From assembly GCA_964512765.1 (NCBI GenBank), contig CAZEKF010000013.1, positions 1 to 51,572 of the forward strand: DNA of 51,572 nt. Reading direction: 5' to 3'. Below the pieces are notes generated by a model, which saw only the letters and a program-made list of their open reading frames with translations, did not search any database and was not told where the DNA came from. Both the position numbers and the translations under genes were made by a program. Shown one piece after another: positions 15,283-23,669 of the stretch; position 1 is the first letter of the stretch, and every line of letters begins with the position of its first letter. The DNA comes from GW2011-AR15 sp964512765 (GTDB lineage: Archaea > Nanobdellota > Nanobdellia > Woesearchaeales > GW2011-AR15).

Positions 15283-16215
15283 TTATTCAGACTTAGCTTT
15301 TTTCTTAAGTTTCTTAATTTCTTCTTCAAGTTCTAATTTTTCAAGCAATTCTTTATATCTGTTTCTGATTGTAACTTCTGTGACACCAGCAACATCAGCA
15401 ACTTCTCTCTGAGTTCGTTTTTCACCGTTAATAAGAGCAGCGACGTACAAACCAGCTGCAGCTATTCCAGTTGGACCTCTGCCAGATGTAAGTTCTTTAC
15501 TTTGCGCTAACTCAATTATCTCAACAGCTTTTGACTGTGTTTTTGGAGATAACTTTAATGAACTTGAAAACCGTGGTATGTAATCAATCGGGTTACTAGG
15601 AAGAATTGTTATTTGTAATTCTCTTGTTATGAACCTGTACGTACGACCGACTTCCTTTTTTTCAATTCCAGATGCTTCGCTTAACTCATCTAAAGTCCTC
15701 GGAACTTCGTGTCTTCGACAAGCAGCGTACAAAGCTCCTGCAACAACACTTTCCATTGACCTGCCCCGAACTAATCCACGTTGAACAGCCATTGTATAAA
15801 TACGAGCTGCTTCTTCTTCAACAGATTTTGGTAGTTTCAAATATGATGAAACTCTTTTCAGTTCAGCCAATGCTAATTTCAAGTTCCTTTCAATTGCTGT
15901 TGATATTCTATACTGCCATTTTCTTAACCTGAAAAACTTATTTTTTGTCTTGTTTTCTAACGAATACAAATCAGCTTTTCTACCAACTTCTGTTCCCAGA
16001 CCTTGGTCATATTGCGTGTAAGTAATAGGCGCGCCTGTTCTTCTACGGTTCTGACTTTGCTCAGAGTCAAACTCACGCCACTCTTGACCAAAGTCAACCA
16101 TTTTTTCTTCAACTACAAGGCCGCAATCTTTGCATATTACTTCGCCTTTATCTTTATTCCAGAATAAGTTTATTCCTGAACACTCAGGACATTTCTTTAC
16201 ATAATCTCTGTCCAT
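15283..16215 (-). CDS. tfb: transcription initiation factor TFB
   Basis: The archaeal TFIIB homologue. It has an N-terminal zinc ribbon (CPECSG and CKDCGLVV; C9, C12, C28, C31 from the chosen start), the B-finger/reader region (FGQEWREF, RRRTGAPIT), and two cyclin repeats, the second ending in an HTH (REVADVAGVTEVTIRNRYKEL) that contacts BRE. It recruits RNA polymerase to TATA-bound TBP. The ATG at 16215 is preferred to the GTG at 16227 because GGTGG precedes it at ribosome-site distance. Full length at about 310 residues. Confidence 0.97.
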   Translation of the reverse strand: MDRDYVKKCPECSGINLFWNKDKGEVICKDCGLVVEEKMVDFGQEWREFDSEQSQNRRRTGAPITYTQYDQGLGTEVGRKADLYSLENKTKNKFFRLRKWQYRISTAIERNLKLALAELKRVSSYLKLPKSVEEEAARIYTMAVQRGLVRGRSMESVVAGALYAACRRHEVPRTLDELSEASGIEKKEVGRTYRFITRELQITILPSNPIDYIPRFSSSLKLSPKTQSKAVEIIELAQSKELTSGRGPTGIAAAGLYVAALINGEKRTQREVADVAGVTEVTIRNRYKELLEKLELEEEIKKLKKKAKSE

Positions 16216-16313
16216 CCAACCACCCACAGTTATTGTATCATAAAAACATTAAGTTTATAAATAGAACAAAGAAAAGATTTAAAAAGCTTCCGGTGGGCTA
16301 TTTTTGGCACAAA

Positions 16314-17333
16314 TTAACTCTCTTCAGGTTCTATATAGACACATTTTTTATCAAGGTTACAATCCCAATTGTCGCCACAATGCGAATCTTCGTAACATTC
16401 AGGAAGTTCATTTATCTTCCTTTTTATATAAGTTAAATCTGTACTGGCAACAAAATCAAAGTAGATACCTCCGCCCAAAGAAACAAATTTCATTGGATAA
16501 ACATACTTCGTAATATTTTTTGATAGTATCTCAATATCTGTTATGGCTTCAATTTTACCTCCAGGAACCTTAAGCTCCATCCCGCTCGCCCTAACTGAAT
16601 CAATAAACAATTCGATCTTTGAATAAGTTCCTGGAACTAAATAGTCAGATAAGATAAGAGTAGGATCGTCTTTTGATATATCTACAAGTTCTTTAGAAGT
16701 TAATTTTGATTCTATAACATGTTCTTTTGAAAAAATTTTAGCCTTTGAAAATTTTACTGATACCTGGTTAATACTAGATCTTTCCGTGTCTATTTGAAGA
16801 TATAATTTAAAGTTATGGCCTAAAGGTTTTTGTGGCTCTGGTTCTTCAATATTCTCTTCCTCATTGGTACCATTTTCAAAAATTTCTTCTTGTATTATTG
16901 TTTCCTCTTTTACTTTTTTAAAATAATTTTTTACTTCTTTAAGATTTTCTTCATGACCATTTTCATGCAAAAAAATATCCATAACTTCGTAATGCGTGTC
17001 TAGACTTTTTTCAATATCTTTTTTTTCACTAGAATTTGCTTTAGTAGAAATTTTTTGTATATACTCCATTGACTTTAAATATTCATTTTGGGCTTTTAAC
17101 GACGCTTCTTCATCTTGATTTTCAGACATTTGTTTTGCTTCTTCAATTCTTTCTAATGCAACATCAATTATAATTTCTGCTTTCTTAGTTTTGTCAAAAG
17201 TTAACCCTAGTTTGATTTTGTCCCATAATACATCGAACGTATACCAGAAGGAATCTGGAGTAACTCCTGCTTCAATAGCAAATACAAAAGGCATACTTAA
17301 TACCAGGAATAGTAGAACTATTGTTTTTTTCAT
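16314..17333 (-). CDS. exported protein with DUF5667-like and DUF4382-like domains
   Basis: A signal peptide (MKKTIVLLFLVLSMPFVFA) precedes a helical N-terminal domain that starts GVTPDSFWYTFDVLWDKIKL, the usual opening of DUF5667-like exported proteins. An acidic linker (about 165-190) follows, then a beta-rich domain (KLYLQIDTERSSINQVSVKF onward, with VPGTYSKIELFI) resembling DUF4382. The end has a small Cys cluster (CYEDSHCGDNWDC, then C). It is probably a surface or extracytoplasmic protein; function unknown. It lies downstream of a strongly palindromic intergenic stretch. Confidence 0.75.
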   Translation of the reverse strand: MKKTIVLLFLVLSMPFVFAIEAGVTPDSFWYTFDVLWDKIKLGLTFDKTKKAEIIIDVALERIEEAKQMSENQDEEASLKAQNEYLKSMEYIQKISTKANSSEKKDIEKSLDTHYEVMDIFLHENGHEENLKEVKNYFKKVKEETIIQEEIFENGTNEEENIEEPEPQKPLGHNFKLYLQIDTERSSINQVSVKFSKAKIFSKEHVIESKLTSKELVDISKDDPTLILSDYLVPGTYSKIELFIDSVRASGMELKVPGGKIEAITDIEILSKNITKYVYPMKFVSLGGGIYFDFVASTDLTYIKRKINELPECYEDSHCGDNWDCNLDKKCVYIEPEES

Positions 17334-17385
17334 TGACTTACTTTATGCATCTTTTAGTGATACCAGTATAAATATTTTATTAAAA

Positions 17386-17499
17386 TAGTAAATGACTTAA
17401 ATAATCAAATACCTAAACATTATGCTTATTGAGGTTTAATGTTTATAAAAAGTCATTTACTAGTTAGTACGCTGTGCAATTTGTTCTGTCGCGTACTAA
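17386..17499. repeat. intergenic element with two large inverted repeats
   Basis: TAGTAAATGACTT (17386-17398) is perfectly inverted at 17450-17462 and encloses AAACATTA/TAATGTTT (17415-17422, 17437-17444). Directly after it TTAGTACGC (17464-17472) is inverted at 17491-17499. The stretch lies in a 210-bp gap between two divergent genes for exported proteins. It could be a small non-autonomous mobile element, an operator array or a structured RNA. Confidence 0.55.
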
Positions 17500-17543
17500 A
17501 ACAAAAGAAACTTTTATATATATTAAATGAACTTTAAATCATT

Positions 17544-18155
17544 ATGAAAAAATATCTGTTTGTTCTGGTATTGTTAATATTTCTTGTATCATGTACAGGA
17601 AACAATGGTAAGAACAGTGTTGACCTGCCTGAAGAAAAAAGACAATGGGCAGTTTCTGCCAAAGCAAGTAGTTCATACGCAGGCGATTACGGTCAGCAAA
17701 GAGACGATTACAGTCCATTTGCTGCAACTGGCCAACCAGACGTGTTTAATTGTACAGATAATCAAAAAGCATGGGTCACTGAAAAAGAAAATGACAGATT
17801 GCACTGGTTAGAACTTACTTACAATGATGAAATCTATGTTTCAAAAGTCAAGGTTAGAGAAACTCTTGGCCCAGGTAGTGTTACAAAAATTGAACTTAAA
17901 AATAATACTGAATATTTCACGTTTTGGGAAGGTCAAGATAATAGACGGAAAAAACCTTGCCCAGGATATTTTGAAAAAGATTTTGTTTTTCAATTAGATA
18001 ACACAACGCAAATTAACATGACACCGTTTAAAACAGATACTGTAAAAATTACTTTAGACACAGACATTGATGATTGGAACGAGATAGACGCTGTTGAATT
18101 AATAGGACATGATAGAATCTGGTATTTCTACAATAAGACACTTGTGATTAAATAA
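17544..18155 (+). CDS. lipoprotein with carbohydrate-binding-like beta domain
   Basis: The lipoprotein signal (MKKYLFVLVLLIFLVSCTGN) has lipobox LVSC. The ~180-residue mature part has SPFAATGQPDVFNC, W-x-T-x-x-x-x-D-x-x-H-W-L-E-L-T-Y and VKVRETLGPGSVTKIEL, a pattern of discoidin-like / galactose-binding jelly-roll domains of exported proteins. The role is probably adhesion or glycan binding at the cell surface; the ligand is unknown. A TATA-like TTTATATATATT lies about 25-30 bp before the ATG. Confidence 0.75.
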   Translation: MKKYLFVLVLLIFLVSCTGNNGKNSVDLPEEKRQWAVSAKASSSYAGDYGQQRDDYSPFAATGQPDVFNCTDNQKAWVTEKENDRLHWLELTYNDEIYVSKVKVRETLGPGSVTKIELKNNTEYFTFWEGQDNRRKKPCPGYFEKDFVFQLDNTTQINMTPFKTDTVKITLDTDIDDWNEIDAVELIGHDRIWYFYNKTLVIK

Positions 18156-18158
18156 AGA

Positions 18159-18710
18159 TTATCTACCAACAAACAAATAATATTTTTCTTTGCCTTGTAA
18201 CTCAGAATTAATTCTCTTAACAATAATTTTCAACGGATCAGGCAATAGTTTAACACGTTTTTTCAAATCATCAAATGATTTAAACGGTTCAACACGCCTT
18301 TCTTCAACAATTTCCCACATATGTTTTTTGCCTAGACCAGGTAATAGCTCAAGAACATGCATCCTGGTAGTTAATGGTTGTGCTTTGTTAAAAAACTCAA
18401 CAAATCTTTGCTCATTATTTTTTACAAGATCTGATATAACAAACTCTAACTCTGCTTTTGCGGTTGCTGTTAACTTGCCAGGATCTAACTTACCATTAAC
18501 ATGATGTATTTTATCACGTTTACCTTCTCCAATATACACTTCTTCGTGTATCTCGAAATTAGTATCTTTTTTTGGTACAGCTTCTAACAAAGTCAAATGG
18601 TCTTTACCCAATCCTTGCACAATCGCTGTCTTTTTATAGCTAGGTGTATTATCAAACGCGTACCCGTGCGGCAAATAATCTAGTACAATTGCATTTTCTT
18701 CCTTTTGCAT
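18159..18710 (-). CDS. DUF655 nucleic-acid-binding protein
   Basis: 183 residues from the preferred ATG at 18710, because DUF655 proteins start close to the conserved LDYLPHGYAFD motif and the longer frame adds an unlikely hydrophobic stretch. The family pairs an OB-like N-terminal domain with a C-terminal helix-hairpin-helix region (VLELLPGLGKKHMWEIVEERR). It is conserved in archaea next to L21e and RpoF, as here, and is assumed to act in RNA or rRNA metabolism. It is third in the operon, 55 bp after RpoF. Confidence 0.88.
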   Translation of the reverse strand: MQKEENAIVLDYLPHGYAFDNTPSYKKTAIVQGLGKDHLTLLEAVPKKDTNFEIHEEVYIGEGKRDKIHHVNGKLDPGKLTATAKAELEFVISDLVKNNEQRFVEFFNKAQPLTTRMHVLELLPGLGKKHMWEIVEERRVEPFKSFDDLKKRVKLLPDPLKIIVKRINSELQGKEKYYLFVGR

Positions 18711-18765
18711 GAACAATAGATAAGTTAAGTATGTATTTAAATTTTGTGTATAGAAAAATAAGAAG

Positions 18766-19113
18766 TTATTTAGGAAGATATTTCTTGACAGAAGAAACAA
18801 TCTTTTCCATGTTTTCTTTGTTAACTGTTAAAGTATACCCTTGCAGTATTATTTTTAGTTCTTCAACACTCGCAGGCAATAAATCAAGAACTTTTTTAAT
18901 GTGTATATCTTTAAACCTTGGAATGCTTAATTTAACCAGGTCAGATTCCAATGATTCTGCATCTTTTTGTTTTAAAACAATGAACGTGTTAAGATAATCT
19001 TGTGTTTTACTTGATCTTAAAGATAGCTCACTATCTCGTTTTTTAATCTTTGTAACTTCTTTTTTCAAATCATAAATACTTATTGGAACTTCGTCATGAA
19101 TTTGCGGGTTCAT
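18766..19113 (-). CDS. rpoF: RNA polymerase subunit F (Rpb4 homologue)
   Basis: A 115-residue RpoF/Rpb4 subunit with the HRDC-like C-terminal half (IPRFKDIHIKKVLDLLPASVEELKIIL). With RpoE it makes the stalk of archaeal RNA polymerase that contacts nascent RNA. It overlaps the L21e gene by 4 nt, and L21e-RpoF-DUF655 is a classical archaeal gene order that supports the assignment of this divergent sequence. Confidence 0.9.
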   Translation of the reverse strand: MNPQIHDEVPISIYDLKKEVTKIKKRDSELSLRSSKTQDYLNTFIVLKQKDAESLESDLVKLSIPRFKDIHIKKVLDLLPASVEELKIILQGYTLTVNKENMEKIVSSVKKYLPK

Positions 19114-19403
19114 TGTTTCAACCTCTTTAAATGTACAGGATGTACTATAAGTAATTTTTCTTTTTTACCGTCTTTTATAAGAACTTCGTAACATTCGCCT
19201 TTTTTATTCATTACAAGACCAGCTTTACCGTGAAATCTAGGATAATACATACCTTTTTGGTACGCAGGCTCAGCTTTCAAGACAACAGTATCTCCGTTTT
19301 TAAACTCTTGAAAATATTTTCTTAAGGAAACTTTACCTTTATCTTTGTAATTTTTACCAAGTTTGTGCCTAGTTTTCCTCCTAAAACCGCCATGATGTTT
19401 CAT
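19110..19403 (-). CDS. rpl21e: ribosomal protein L21e
   Basis: A 97-residue ribosomal protein with the typical opening (GFRRKTRHKLGKNYKDKGKV), an SH3-like barrel (FKNGDTVVLKAEPAYQKGMYYPRFHGKAG) and the end LLIVHPVHLKRLK. It is a component of the archaeal 50S subunit and the first gene of the L21e-RpoF-DUF655 operon. The upstream region contains a TTTATAAAT-like box on the minus strand. Confidence 0.96.
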   Translation of the reverse strand: MKHHGGFRRKTRHKLGKNYKDKGKVSLRKYFQEFKNGDTVVLKAEPAYQKGMYYPRFHGKAGLVMNKKGECYEVLIKDGKKEKLLIVHPVHLKRLKQ

Positions 19404-19485
19404 AGCAGAAGTGAAAAAAGGTTTTGTTTATAAATATATCGTAATCAATAACATTATAAAAGCTTACATATTGTAAAATACTCAA

Positions 19486-21957
19486 ATGTCAAGACTTGTG
19501 AACACATTAAAAAACGCTTTTATTAAGTATAGTAAACGTAACCTGGTTACTTTAAAAAAAGATTTTGTATACGATCGTTATACTTACAAAGAAATATATG
19601 ACTATTCACTGAAATTCATTACATTTCTAAAGAAAAACAAAATAAAAAAAGGTGATAGAATAGCTATTTGTTCTTATAATTGTCCTCAATACTTTTATGT
19701 TTTTATTGGATGTTTATTCTCAGGTGTTGTTCTGGTACCAATAGATTTTGGTTCTTCCCAAAATCTAATTAAAAAGTTCATGAAAAAAACCAATTGTAAG
19801 TTATTAATAAATTCAAAGAAAAAAGTTATTGATACAAAAAAATATTATGTTGAAGATCTTGATTATGTTTTAGAAAATACGAAAAAGTCAAAGATTAACA
19901 ATAACATAAAAGAAGACGAATTAATACAGATATTATTTACTTCAGGTACAACAGGCGACCCTAAAGGTGTGCTGATTACGCACGAAAACATTTATTCTAA
20001 TCTTCTACCTGCAATTAAAGTTTTAAAGATTAACAAAACATATAGACTGCTTTCTTTGTTACCGTTGAGCCATATTTTTGAACAAGTTGCAGGGTTTTTA
20101 GGCGTTGCAATGGTTGGAGCACGGACAGTACATTTACGTTCTCGACGATCGTCAGAAATTGTTAAAGTAATGCAAAAAGAAAAAGTAAACTGTATTATTA
20201 CAGTTCCTGCATTTTTTATGTTGTTTAAAGATAGGATTGAAGAAAAAGCACACGCAGGAGGTAATTATGATAAATTAGAAAAAATGCTTGAAATTGCGTC
20301 AAAGTTACCTGTTAAAATAAGAAGGCTAATTTTCAAAAAAGTGCACAAAGTCTTTGGCGGTCATTTAACAAAAGTTATTAGCGGCGGTGCTAGTCTACCA
20401 ATTGAAACAGAACAGTTCTGGGAAAATATTGGTGTTAAAGTTATGAAAGGTTATGGATTAACTGAAACTTCGCCTGTTTTAACTTTAGTTTCTGAGAATG
20501 ATAGAAAGCTCGGTAGTGTTGGTAAATCAATACCTGGGGTAAGGTTAAAGTTAAGCAAAGAAAATGAAATTTTAGCACTTGGCAAAAATCTTACACCAGG
20601 TTATTACAAAAACCCTGAAGCAACCTCCAAATTGTTTGACAAAGGTTGGTTACGTACAGGTGACGTTGGCGAGTTTGATAATGAGAACCATTTATACATC
20701 CGTGGCAGGGTTAAGAACATGATCTTGAAACCTTCGGGATTAAACGTGTACCCTGAAGATATTGAAAAAATAGTTGATAAACAGCCAGAAGTTAAAGAAA
20801 GTTGCGTGATTGGTGTTGAAGTACATAACGATGTTATTATTACTGGAGTATTAATGCTTAACAAGAAACTCTCAGAAAAACAAATTAAACAGATCATTCA
20901 AAAAATAAATGAGAAACTTGAGTTTCATCAAAAGATCCAGGATTATGTTATCTGGAAGAAAAAAGATTTTCCACGTACATTAACCTTAAAAATTAAAAGA
21001 AGGGATGTTGTTAAAGAAGTTGAGAATAAAACACATATCCATACTAAAAGTAAAGATGAGTTAATCCATTTGTTGTCAGAGTTAAGTCATGTAGATGCTA
21101 AAGATATTAAAAAAAACAGCACCTTATTTTCAGATTTAGGTTTTGATTCATTGAAAGTGATTGAACTTTCTACTTTGATTGAGGAACGGTTGAAAGTTGA
21201 GATTGATGAATCATTAATTGATTCAAAAACAACAGTTTCTATTTTAAGAGATTTAATCAAAAAAGGTAAAGATGCCTCAAAAGAACCGAAATTAAACAGT
21301 AAAATTTTTTGGCAGATTTTTAAGCCACTTAAAATAATATGGCCGGAACTTGCTTTTTTGTTTGTCTCAAGGTTTATTACTGAATTAAAAGTAACAGGAA
21401 CTGACAATCTTAAAAAACATGATCAAGTTATCATTGTTTCTAACCATACCAGTCATTTTGACGCTCCTGTGTTAACAAAACATCTTCCAATAAAGATCAG
21501 AACAAAACTAGCAACAGGCGGCGCAGCTGATTATTTTTTTAAGAAAGAGTCTATTAAAGATAAGTTAGTTGCGTCATTTTTTTATTATGTTCTTGGCGGG
21601 TTTCCAATGGTGCGCGATGAAAAAGAATCTGATATTAGTCTTAAGACAAGTTTCGGATATGTTGGTGAAATAATTGATAAAGGTTGGTCATTAGGGTTAG
21701 CGCCAGAAGGTACAAGATCAAGAACAGGCAAAATGAATCCGTTCAAAAACGGAATAGGCATTATTGTTAAAGAAGTTCAGCTCCCAGTTATTCCTGTTAA
21801 AATTAATGGATTGTTTGATATTTTCCCACCAGGTTCAAGATATCCTGTTAAAAAAGGTCCAGTATCATTAAAATTTGGCAAACCAATATATTTTGATCAT
21901 GATTTAACACCGATTGAAATAACAAAACAATTGGAAAATATTATTAAAAAGATGTAA
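19486..21957 (+). CDS. acyl-AMP ligase / acyl carrier protein / PlsC acyltransferase fusion
   Basis: Three bacterial-type lipid domains are in one 823-residue chain. Residues 1-510 are an AMP-binding acyl ligase (TSGTTGDPKG 152-161, GYGLTETSP 322-330, LRTGDVG, and Lys in TLTLKIKRRD near 502-504). Residues 520-595 are an acyl carrier domain with phosphopantetheine serine S555 in DLGFDSL. Residues 625-823 are a PlsC/LPLAT acyltransferase (NHTSHFD 653-659, EGTRS 741-745). The expected reaction is activation of a fatty acid, loading onto its own carrier, and transfer to a glycerol-phosphate-type acceptor. The carrier needs a 4'-phosphopantetheinyl transferase, which is encoded next door. Confidence 0.9.
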   Translation: MSRLVNTLKNAFIKYSKRNLVTLKKDFVYDRYTYKEIYDYSLKFITFLKKNKIKKGDRIAICSYNCPQYFYVFIGCLFSGVVLVPIDFGSSQNLIKKFMKKTNCKLLINSKKKVIDTKKYYVEDLDYVLENTKKSKINNNIKEDELIQILFTSGTTGDPKGVLITHENIYSNLLPAIKVLKINKTYRLLSLLPLSHIFEQVAGFLGVAMVGARTVHLRSRRSSEIVKVMQKEKVNCIITVPAFFMLFKDRIEEKAHAGGNYDKLEKMLEIASKLPVKIRRLIFKKVHKVFGGHLTKVISGGASLPIETEQFWENIGVKVMKGYGLTETSPVLTLVSENDRKLGSVGKSIPGVRLKLSKENEILALGKNLTPGYYKNPEATSKLFDKGWLRTGDVGEFDNENHLYIRGRVKNMILKPSGLNVYPEDIEKIVDKQPEVKESCVIGVEVHNDVIITGVLMLNKKLSEKQIKQIIQKINEKLEFHQKIQDYVIWKKKDFPRTLTLKIKRRDVVKEVENKTHIHTKSKDELIHLLSELSHVDAKDIKKNSTLFSDLGFDSLKVIELSTLIEERLKVEIDESLIDSKTTVSILRDLIKKGKDASKEPKLNSKIFWQIFKPLKIIWPELAFLFVSRFITELKVTGTDNLKKHDQVIIVSNHTSHFDAPVLTKHLPIKIRTKLATGGAADYFFKKESIKDKLVASFFYYVLGGFPMVRDEKESDISLKTSFGYVGEIIDKGWSLGLAPEGTRSRTGKMNPFKNGIGIIVKEVQLPVIPVKINGLFDIFPPGSRYPVKKGPVSLKFGKPIYFDHDLTPIEITKQLENIIKKM

Positions 21958-21965
21958 AGGGTTTT

Positions 21966-22062
21966 GTAACAACAATAATAACGGCACAGACGGTCATTTA
22001 CTTTGTAAATGCCCTATTCCATTTTGCTACGCAAAATTCCATCTGGCCATTATTGTTGTTAC
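21966..22062. repeat. cruciform-like intergenic element with 14-bp inverted ends
   Basis: GTAACAACAATAAT (21966-21979) and its perfect inverse ATTATTGTTGTTAC (22049-22062) bracket further complementarity (CAGA/TCTG, GG/CC) and two hairpins, CATTTA-CTTTG-TAAATG and ATTTTGC-TAC-GCAAAAT. It fills the 115-bp gap between the acyl-ligase fusion and AcpS. It may be a miniature mobile element, or an RNA structure controlling read-through into acpS. Confidence 0.6.
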
Positions 22063-22072
22063 TTTAAGGAAA

Positions 22073-22411
22073 ATGGTAAAGACAGGAATTGATATTGTGA
22101 AAATAAGCAGGATAAAAAGGTTACTGGAAGACCAAGAATTTACAGATAGAGTGTTTAATGATTCTGAACTTGGCAAAAAACCTGAAAGTTTGGCAGGCAT
22201 GTTTGCTTTGAAAGAAGCGTTCTTTAAAGCAACCCAAATAAAAATTAAAAAATGGAAAGAGATTGTTGTTAAATACCATGACAATGGTAAACCTTACCTT
22301 GTTTTTGATGAGAATTTGGTAGATTTAAAAATCAAGTCAATGGATTGTAGCATTAGCCATGATGGTGAGTATGCTACTGCAAGTGTTGTTATTCTAAAAA
22401 AATCAGAATGA
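22073..22411 (+). CDS. acpS: holo-acyl-carrier-protein synthase (AcpS)
   Basis: A 112-residue bacterial-type AcpS. It has GIDIVKISRI with metal ligand D7, the motif LAGMFALKEAFFKA with E48 and K52, and SISHDGEYATASV. It transfers 4'-phosphopantetheine from CoA to the serine of an acyl carrier protein. The carrier domain in the adjacent fusion (S555) is the obvious substrate and the two genes are co-directional, 115 bp apart. AcpS is rare in archaea, so horizontal origin together with the fusion is likely. Confidence 0.92.
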   Translation: MVKTGIDIVKISRIKRLLEDQEFTDRVFNDSELGKKPESLAGMFALKEAFFKATQIKIKKWKEIVVKYHDNGKPYLVFDENLVDLKIKSMDCSISHDGEYATASVVILKKSE

Positions 22412-22441
22412 TTTTTTGGTATCCTAAAACTTCTAGAATTT

Positions 22442-23128
22442 TTATGATTTTAGAAGCTTAACAATCCAAAACACCCAATTTCTAACAAAACAATAGCTAG
22501 CTTTTAATTTATTTTCATTAATAGAAGCAACCACGTATTCTGCATACAATTTAGGGTCTAACCTATGTTTTTCAGGAGATTTAACTTTTGAATGTTTGTT
22601 AAGGTTTGTTTTTAACCTGAACGGATGGAAAACTTTAATTTTAATAGGTTTTTTAAGATCTTTTTTAACAGATTTAAGAAAACCTTCAACAGAATGTTTG
22701 GATGCTGCATATATTGAATAATGTTTTGGAGATATCCAACCGCCTAATGAAGATATAGTTGCAATAACGCCTTTTCTCATATGTTTGTAAGCTTCGATTG
22801 TTGACATCATAACTGCTTTTGAATTAACATCCATTATAAAATCAATTTCTTTTGCAGAAAATTCGTAAAACGGTTTTTTTAGTGTAACACCAGCATTGTT
22901 AACAACCACATCAATTTTTTTGAATTTTTTAACAGCTTGATCATAAACTTTTTTCACATTATTTTCTTTAGTAAGATCTAATTGAAAATCTAAAACTTTG
23001 TTCTTAAACTCAGTTTTGTTAATTTTATTTATATCACATAAGACCAAGTTACATTTTTCTTTGTCAAACTCGTGAGCAATAGCTTTACCTAATCCAGATG
23101 CAGCTCCTGTTACCAAGATGACTTTCAT
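22442..23128 (-). CDS. short-chain dehydrogenase/reductase
   Basis: A classical SDR of 228 residues from the ATG at 23128, which directly precedes the first strand. It has VTGAASGLG (6-14), NNAG (77-80), and the catalytic Ser and YAASK (Y140, K144). The C-terminus (VRNWVFWIVKLLKS) is amphipathic and aromatic and probably associates with the membrane. The gene is convergent with acpS, 30 bp apart. Ketoreductase or FabG-like activity on acyl substrates is possible, given the neighbours, but not shown by the sequence. Confidence 0.88.
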   Translation of the reverse strand: MKVILVTGAASGLGKAIAHEFDKEKCNLVLCDINKINKTEFKNKVLDFQLDLTKENNVKKVYDQAVKKFKKIDVVVNNAGVTLKKPFYEFSAKEIDFIMDVNSKAVMMSTIEAYKHMRKGVIATISSLGGWISPKHYSIYAASKHSVEGFLKSVKKDLKKPIKIKVFHPFRLKTNLNKHSKVKSPEKHRLDPKLYAEYVVASINENKLKASYCFVRNWVFWIVKLLKS

Positions 23129-23217
23129 GCTATACAGAAGAGTATTCAATATTATATAACTTTACTTTTTATTGTATTATGTAACCTTTAAATAAAACCT
23201 AACTTTAGTTCAGTTAC

Positions 23218-23667
23218 ATGAATTACCGTCAAGGATGGACTGATTTTTTAGATAGTTCAAAAAAATTAATAACATTTGAACAACCAACCCTTGGGTTTCA
23301 ATTTGGTCCAAGGGATATAAGTGTTTTTTATTTACCTTTATCTCAAGGTGATAATCCAAAAAGGCTTTTATGGGATTTTGTTCAACACGCAGGAAAATTC
23401 ACATATGCCCAAATGGGAACTGAATATCAACAAGGAGGTTTTTATGGACCAATTGTTGATTATCTGAGACATTTAGTAGCTGAAACATCTAAACTTGGAG
23501 CATTACCTAATATGCTAAGTGGAAAAGTAGAGTCAGGAATAATTGAATGGTTTAATACTGAATCAGGCATTGACAAGGTTTCTTTTCCTGTAACATCAAT
23601 TGATAGTTATCTTAAAGGACAAAGATTTGATAGAATTCTTCAAAAAACATTTGTTCAAAACTTATAG
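23218..23667 (+). CDS. hypothetical protein, 149 residues
   Basis: I do not recognise this protein. It has no signal peptide or membrane segment. Recognisable stretches are MNYRQGWTDFLDSSKKLITF, QFGPRDISVFYLPLSQGD and YQQGGFYGPIVDYLRHL. The ATG lies about 25 bp after a TATA-like TTTAAATAAA, fitting leaderless initiation. It is convergent with the DRG gene, with 2 bp between the two stop codons. Confidence 0.6.
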   Translation: MNYRQGWTDFLDSSKKLITFEQPTLGFQFGPRDISVFYLPLSQGDNPKRLLWDFVQHAGKFTYAQMGTEYQQGGFYGPIVDYLRHLVAETSKLGALPNMLSGKVESGIIEWFNTESGIDKVSFPVTSIDSYLKGQRFDRILQKTFVQNL

Positions 23668-23669
23668 AA

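Noticed and set aside
18711..18800. N-terminal extension of the DUF655 protein
   Set aside because: The 30 extra residues are hydrophobic, AT-rich intergenic sequence; DUF655 starts at the MQKEENAIVLDYLPHG position.
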